Shown: in pieces, positions 30,589 to 32,629 of the stretch | Layout of the letters: every line of letters starts with the position of its first letter | Numbering within the stretch: the first letter of the stretch is position 1 | Source of the DNA: Lentisphaeria bacterium UBA1776 | Lineage (GTDB): Bacteria > Verrucomicrobiota > Lentisphaeria > Victivallales > Victivallaceae | Assembly (NCBI GenBank): GCA_002314605.1 | Contig: DCGO01000075.1 | Coordinates: 1-32,629 of the forward strand | Direction: 5' to 3' | DNA length: 32,629 nt | Notes under the pieces: model-generated | The model's database searches: none | The model's input: only the letters and a program-made list of their open reading frames with translations | Told to the model about the DNA's origin: nothing | Program-made: the position numbers and the translations under genes

Positions 30589-31830
30589 ATGAATCCAGTG
30601 GAAACCCTTGCATTGCACGCCCGGAAGGCCTCCAGTGCATTGAAGTCTTCTCCGGGGGCCATCCGGGCCGATGCACTGAACCGGATGGCCGGGAAACTTC
30701 TGGACTGCCATGATGCCGTGATGGCGGCCAATGCCGCAGACCTTGCCGCCGCTCCGGAATTGTCCGAAGCCTTCCGCAAGCGCCTTGCGGTGACGGACAA
30801 GATTTTTGACTACATGCTGAACCGGCTCCGGGAGGCCGCTGCGCTGCCGGACCCTGTGGGTCGTATTCTGGAGGGGCGCACCATGCCTTCCGGGCTGAAA
30901 GTCCGCCGGGTGGCCGTCCCAATCGGTGTGATCGCCATGATCTACGAGGCGCGGCCCAATGTGACCACCGACGCCGCCGCAGTGGCGCTGAAGAGCGGCA
31001 ACGCCGTGATCCTGAAGGGGGGCTCCGAGTCGCTGCGGACCAACCGGGTTCTGGCTGCCGCCATGCGGGAGGCCGCCGTGGAAGCCGGGCTGCCGGAGGA
31101 TGTGGTCCAGCTGGTGGATTCTTCCGACCACGGTGCCGTGACGGAACTTCTGAAACTGGACAAATATATCGATCTGGTGATCCCCCGGGGCGGCAAAGGA
31201 TTGATCCGGGCCGTTGCGGAAGGGACGCGGATCCCGGTGCTGAAACATTACGACGGGATCTGTCACCTGTATATCGCCGCAGATGCGGACCCCGAAATGG
31301 CGGCGGATCTGGTGGAAAATTCCAAGTGTCAGCGGGTGGAGGTGTGCAATGCGCTGGAGACCCTGCTGGTGGATGGGGAATCTGCGCCCCGGGTGCTTCC
31401 CGGGATCGCGGCGGCCCTGCGGAAACACCGGGTGGAACTCCGGGGGTGTCCGGAAACTTTGAAGCTCCTCCCGGATGTCCTGCCGGCCAAGGAGGAGGAC
31501 TGGGATACGGAATACCTGGCCCCCATATTGTCCATTCGGATCGTCCACGGGATCGACGAGGCTATCCGCCACATTGCGGAACATGGTTCGGGGCATACCG
31601 ACGGGATCGTCACGGGATCGCTGCAGCTTGCGGACAAATTCACTGCGGAGGTGGATTCCGCCTCGGTGCTGGTGAATGCCTCCACCCGGCTTTCCGGCGG
31701 CGGCGATTACGGCATGGGGGCGGTGGCGGGAATCAGCACCGACCGGCTCCACGCCCGGGGGCCGGTGGGGCCCAATGAACTCTGCACCTCCAAGTGGGTG
31801 GCTGTCGGCAATGGCAATCTCCGGAAATAA
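30589..31830 (+). CDS. proA: Gamma-glutamyl phosphate reductase
   Basis: This 413-aa aldehyde dehydrogenase-superfamily enzyme reduces gamma-glutamyl phosphate to glutamate semialdehyde in proline synthesis. The catalytic Cys is C253 in QRVEVCNALETLL. VPIGVIAMIYEARPNVT, KSGNAVILKGGSE and IPRGGKGLI are the NADPH-binding and family signatures. GGGAGGAGG precedes ATG. The gene ends 13 bases from the convergent prepilin-type gene. proB is not present in the window. Confidence 0.96.
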   Translation: MNPVETLALHARKASSALKSSPGAIRADALNRMAGKLLDCHDAVMAANAADLAAAPELSEAFRKRLAVTDKIFDYMLNRLREAAALPDPVGRILEGRTMPSGLKVRRVAVPIGVIAMIYEARPNVTTDAAAVALKSGNAVILKGGSESLRTNRVLAAAMREAAVEAGLPEDVVQLVDSSDHGAVTELLKLDKYIDLVIPRGGKGLIRAVAEGTRIPVLKHYDGICHLYIAADADPEMAADLVENSKCQRVEVCNALETLLVDGESAPRVLPGIAAALRKHRVELRGCPETLKLLPDVLPAKEEDWDTEYLAPILSIRIVHGIDEAIRHIAEHGSGHTDGIVTGSLQLADKFTAEVDSASVLVNASTRLSGGGDYGMGAVAGISTDRLHARGPVGPNELCTSKWVAVGNGNLRK

Positions 31831-31843
31831 CCGGGTTTGAGAT

Positions 31844-32578
31844 TCACTCTTTCACATTGTTCCAGCGGCGGTAATTTTCGCCTCTGGTGGCATTGGTCCC
31901 GCCGTTCTGCATTTCCCTGTATCCGATAATGGCGCCGTGGCCGTCGTAAAAGACGTAGGTTCCGTCGTGCCGGAACGGCGCGTAGTCTATGCCGTTGATA
32001 TTGCCATTACAGGATGTATAGGGGTGGGTCTCCGCTTCGCCGGCAAAAATAAGCCGGGTGGGACGGTAGATCTTCGGGCCTTTGTAGCGTTTGGTGGCCA
32101 TGGCGTTGTTGCCGCCGATGGAGTAGTAATACGCGCCGCCCTGATTCGGTGCCAGGGAGCAGGTCAGGGGACTTCTGGCGGAATCGGTATTCTCCACCCA
32201 GCCGATCAGTTTTTTCTGCTGGATGAAGTGGCCGATCGCGCAGCACTTTTCGTATCCCAGCCAGCCGTAACCGCACTTGGGCAGGCAATCGTACTTGGTT
32301 TCCGGATCGCTGACTCTGGCGCCGGAGCGGGTGACCGGATACCAGGAATTATTGGCATCGAAATACGAGCCGACGGCGTAGCCGATCTGCTTCATATTGC
32401 TCAGACACTTGGCGGTCACGGCTTTTTTCCGTGCGTTTCCCAGTGCGGGCAGCAGCATGCTTGCCAGAATTGCGATGATGGCGATGACCACCAGCAATTC
32501 GATCAGCGTGAAAGGCTGTTTGAATCGCAATGATGATGAAACGGGCAGGTCTGTTTTTTTCCGATGTTCCTTTCGCAC
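31844..32578 (-). CDS. Prepilin-type cleavage/methylation domain protein (type II pseudopilin-like)
   Basis: A 244-aa protein with the N-terminal prepilin signal FTLIELLVVIAIIAILASML (23-42) and the family's following segment LGNARKKAVTAKCLSNMKQIG. Proteins of this kind are numerous in Lentisphaerae, Planctomycetes and Verrucomicrobia and go to the periplasm or a pseudopilus. The residue before the cleavage-site Phe is Pro, not Gly. The C-terminus has RHDGTYVFYDGH, a short form (H-X7-DG) of the H-X9-DG motif seen in such proteins. GTG at 32578 is chosen for GGAGG five bases upstream; the ATG at 32620 lacks one. Cleavage by a prepilin peptidase is inferred. Confidence 0.88.
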   Translation of the reverse strand: MRKEHRKKTDLPVSSSLRFKQPFTLIELLVVIAIIAILASMLLPALGNARKKAVTAKCLSNMKQIGYAVGSYFDANNSWYPVTRSGARVSDPETKYDCLPKCGYGWLGYEKCCAIGHFIQQKKLIGWVENTDSARSPLTCSLAPNQGGAYYYSIGGNNAMATKRYKGPKIYRPTRLIFAGEAETHPYTSCNGNINGIDYAPFRHDGTYVFYDGHGAIIGYREMQNGGTNATRGENYRRWNNVKE

Positions 32579-32629
32579 TTCAACCTCCTTGAAAGTTAAA
32601 GGGTACCTCTGAAAATTCATTCCGGCGGC

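Noticed and set aside
1..32629. CRISPR array, insertion sequence or prophage
   Set aside because: No regularly spaced repeats, transposase or phage structural genes were seen; the only repeats are the 21-182/643-807 duplication, the GGAC block and the 12-bp linker repeat.

Overview
This window looks like chromosomal DNA of a Gram-negative bacterium of the PVC group, most likely Lentisphaerota (Victivallis-like). This placement is inferred from the prepilin-type protein at the right end (FTLIELLVVIAIIAILASML core), the lipid A acyltransferase, the RNase Y, and a genome that I estimate by eye at about 58-60% G+C. No rRNA, confident tRNA, CRISPR array or transposase was seen.

Region 1 (1-1471) is the accessory part. 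It is AT-richer and decayed. It holds an intact 149-aa gene on the minus strand that resembles small RNase-toxin (PBECR / barnase-EndoU-colicin-like) domains, plus two truncated relatives of its 3' end. Each of the three copies faces a plus-strand unit made of a sigma70-type promoter, a compact structured RNA and a T-tract, and the T-tract runs into the stop codon of the toxin-like frame. The first two RNAs differ in sequence but fold into the same architecture: a CGAT tetraloop, a 3-nt bulge and stacked helices. This repeated, convergent RNA/toxin module is the best candidate for an undescribed system here. The region ends in a fragment of an MFS transporter.

Region 2 (1515-5584) has a secreted jelly-roll-like protein on the minus strand, then a plus-strand operon: a putative lipoprotein with a terminator-like leader, yicC, cysE and yggS. 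Region 3 (5635-16729) holds a fold-type II PLP enzyme, a FabB-like ketoacyl synthase with glnS, a HAD-IIA phosphatase divergent from a zinc-ribbon/acidic-tail protein with an RluA-type pseudouridine synthase, a Gfo/Idh oxidoreductase with a GT-C glycosyltransferase, and an sn-glycerol-1-phosphate dehydrogenase.

Region 4 (16731-24835, minus strand) is an envelope cluster: an FHA membrane protein with its own terminator, ftsH, a DUF167 gene, a parvulin-type PPIase, a possible PD-(D/E)XK-like protein, lpxL, a second GT-C enzyme and recX. Several of these overlap by a few bases and are probably translationally coupled. Region 5 (25218-31830, plus strand) is a run of housekeeping genes: rarA, 5-formyl-THF cyclo-ligase, rny, alr, a NicO-like metal transporter and proA. 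It ends convergently with the prepilin-type gene.

Promoters are strikingly uniform. Most are TTGnnn, 16 bp, then TATATT/TATAGT, often with a TGC extension before the -10, and they repeatedly fall at the points where gene starts are expected.
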